Source: Arthrobacter cavernae
GTDB taxonomy: Bacteria > Actinomycetota > Actinomycetes > Actinomycetales > Micrococcaceae
Assembly (NCBI RefSeq): GCF_017368795.1
Contig: NZ_JAFNLL010000021.1
Location: 1 to 64,000 of the forward strand
Length of the DNA stretch: 64,000 nt
Reading direction: 5' to 3'
The notes under the pieces were generated by a model. That model had not been told where the DNA came from and searched no databases. It saw only the letters and a program-made list of their open reading frames with translations. How positions within the stretch are numbered: the stretch's first letter is position 1; every line of letters starts with the position of its first letter. The position numbers and the translations under genes were made by a program. Shown here piece by piece: positions 63,709-64,000 of the stretch.

Positions 63709-64000
63709 GGCTCTCCGCGGGTTCGTGGGCGAATTGACCTGCTGAAGGGAGTTCACGCTGCGACTCTCGCGGCGCTGGTGAGCAGGATACGGGATCGGTA
63801 GTTGCGCTCGTTGCGGAAGCCGCGGCCGGTGCGCTTGATGTGCTTGATCTTCGTGTTCGCTGCCTCGGTGCGGGCGTTGGTTGCGCCGGTGACGATGAGC
63901 ACCTCGATCTGTTCCCACCAGGTGCAGATCGTCTCGAACAGGCGTCGTCTCGGGCATGTCGGCGGCCAGCACGGCCATGCCCAGACGCATCTTCGCGTCG
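63709..64000 (-). mobile_element. ISL3-family element, transposase 3' part with frameshift, runs off the window
   Basis: Terminal sequence GGCTCTCCGCGGG is followed on the minus strand by an ISL3 transposase ending at 63753: TWWEQIEVLIVTGATNARTE and NTKIKHIKRTGRGFRN are conserved C-terminal segments. Near 63941-63948 the frame breaks: upstream codons read AKMRLGMAVLAADMPET in one frame and RLFETICTWW in another, consistent with one extra base. The rest of the element lies beyond base 64000. Confidence 0.8.

Noticed and set aside
1..64000. tRNA, rRNA or riboswitch genes
   Set aside because: Looking through the gaps I found no cloverleaf-like or conserved riboswitch sequence; a covariance-model scan would be decisive.

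Overview
The window is high-GC DNA with actinobacterial habits: many GTG starts, TGA stops, start/stop overlaps, and leaderless regulator genes with a -10 box 6-7 bases before the start codon. Gene content (DUF6318 lipoprotein, Ter cluster with a PRTase/TRSP/StiP/PELOTA protein, mhp and L-fucose pathways) fits a soil Micrococcaceae chromosome of the Arthrobacter/Pseudarthrobacter type. That placement is inference; no rRNA or other marker gene is present, and I found no tRNA.

Layout. (1) 0-8.7 kb: aromatic (3-hydroxyphenyl)propionate meta-cleavage pathway, with a divergent MHS-type transporter, an IclR regulator, then mhpC-A-B-D-F-E. A 15-bp operator-like word occurs before both the transporter and mhpC. 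(2) 8.8-14.8 kb: Wadjet/MksBEF condensin genes jetA-jetB-jetC on the minus strand, ending in nested inverted repeats where the nuclease gene jetD would be expected. (3) 15.0-24.6 kb: a tellurite-type stress island (three TerD-family proteins, TelA, two uncharacterised proteins, a CitE-like lyase, a PRTase-TRSP-StiP-PELOTA fusion and a HAD phosphatase), bracketed by two imperfect copies of a 55-bp sequence. (4) 24.6-35.7 kb: mixed housekeeping and metabolic genes. (5) 35.8-48.6 kb: a restriction locus (hsdM, hsdS, an Mrr-type nuclease, hsdR) with HipB/HipA remnants. Between mrr and hsdR, in the opposite orientation, lies a five-gene operon: an Lgt-like membrane transferase, two small membrane proteins, a large radical SAM enzyme resembling the tetraether-lipid-synthase (Tes/MJ0619) family, and an MFS transporter. 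This is the best candidate in the window for an undescribed system. (6) 48.7-50.2 kb: GIY-YIG-like and 2H-phosphoesterase-like proteins and a long inverted repeat. (7) 50.2-55.2 kb: an asparagine/aspartate operon (GntR regulator, L-asparaginase, aspartase, amino acid permease). (8) 55.3-62.7 kb: a complete non-phosphorylated L-fucose pathway (FadR-type regulator, alpha-L-fucosidase, mutarotase, dehydrogenases, lactonase, dehydratase, hydrolase) with a shared palindromic operator word. (9) 62.7-64.0 kb: two same-orientation copies of an ISL3-family transposon end flanking a dihydrofolate-reductase-family gene; the second runs off the window and carries a frameshift.

How the parts work together: aromatic acids are cut to pyruvate, acetyl-CoA and a dicarboxylic acid; fucosides to pyruvate and lactate; asparagine to fumarate. 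Around these catabolic blocks sit three defence or stress blocks (JetABC, Ter island, type I R-M plus Mrr), with the putative lipid-modifying operon inserted in the last.
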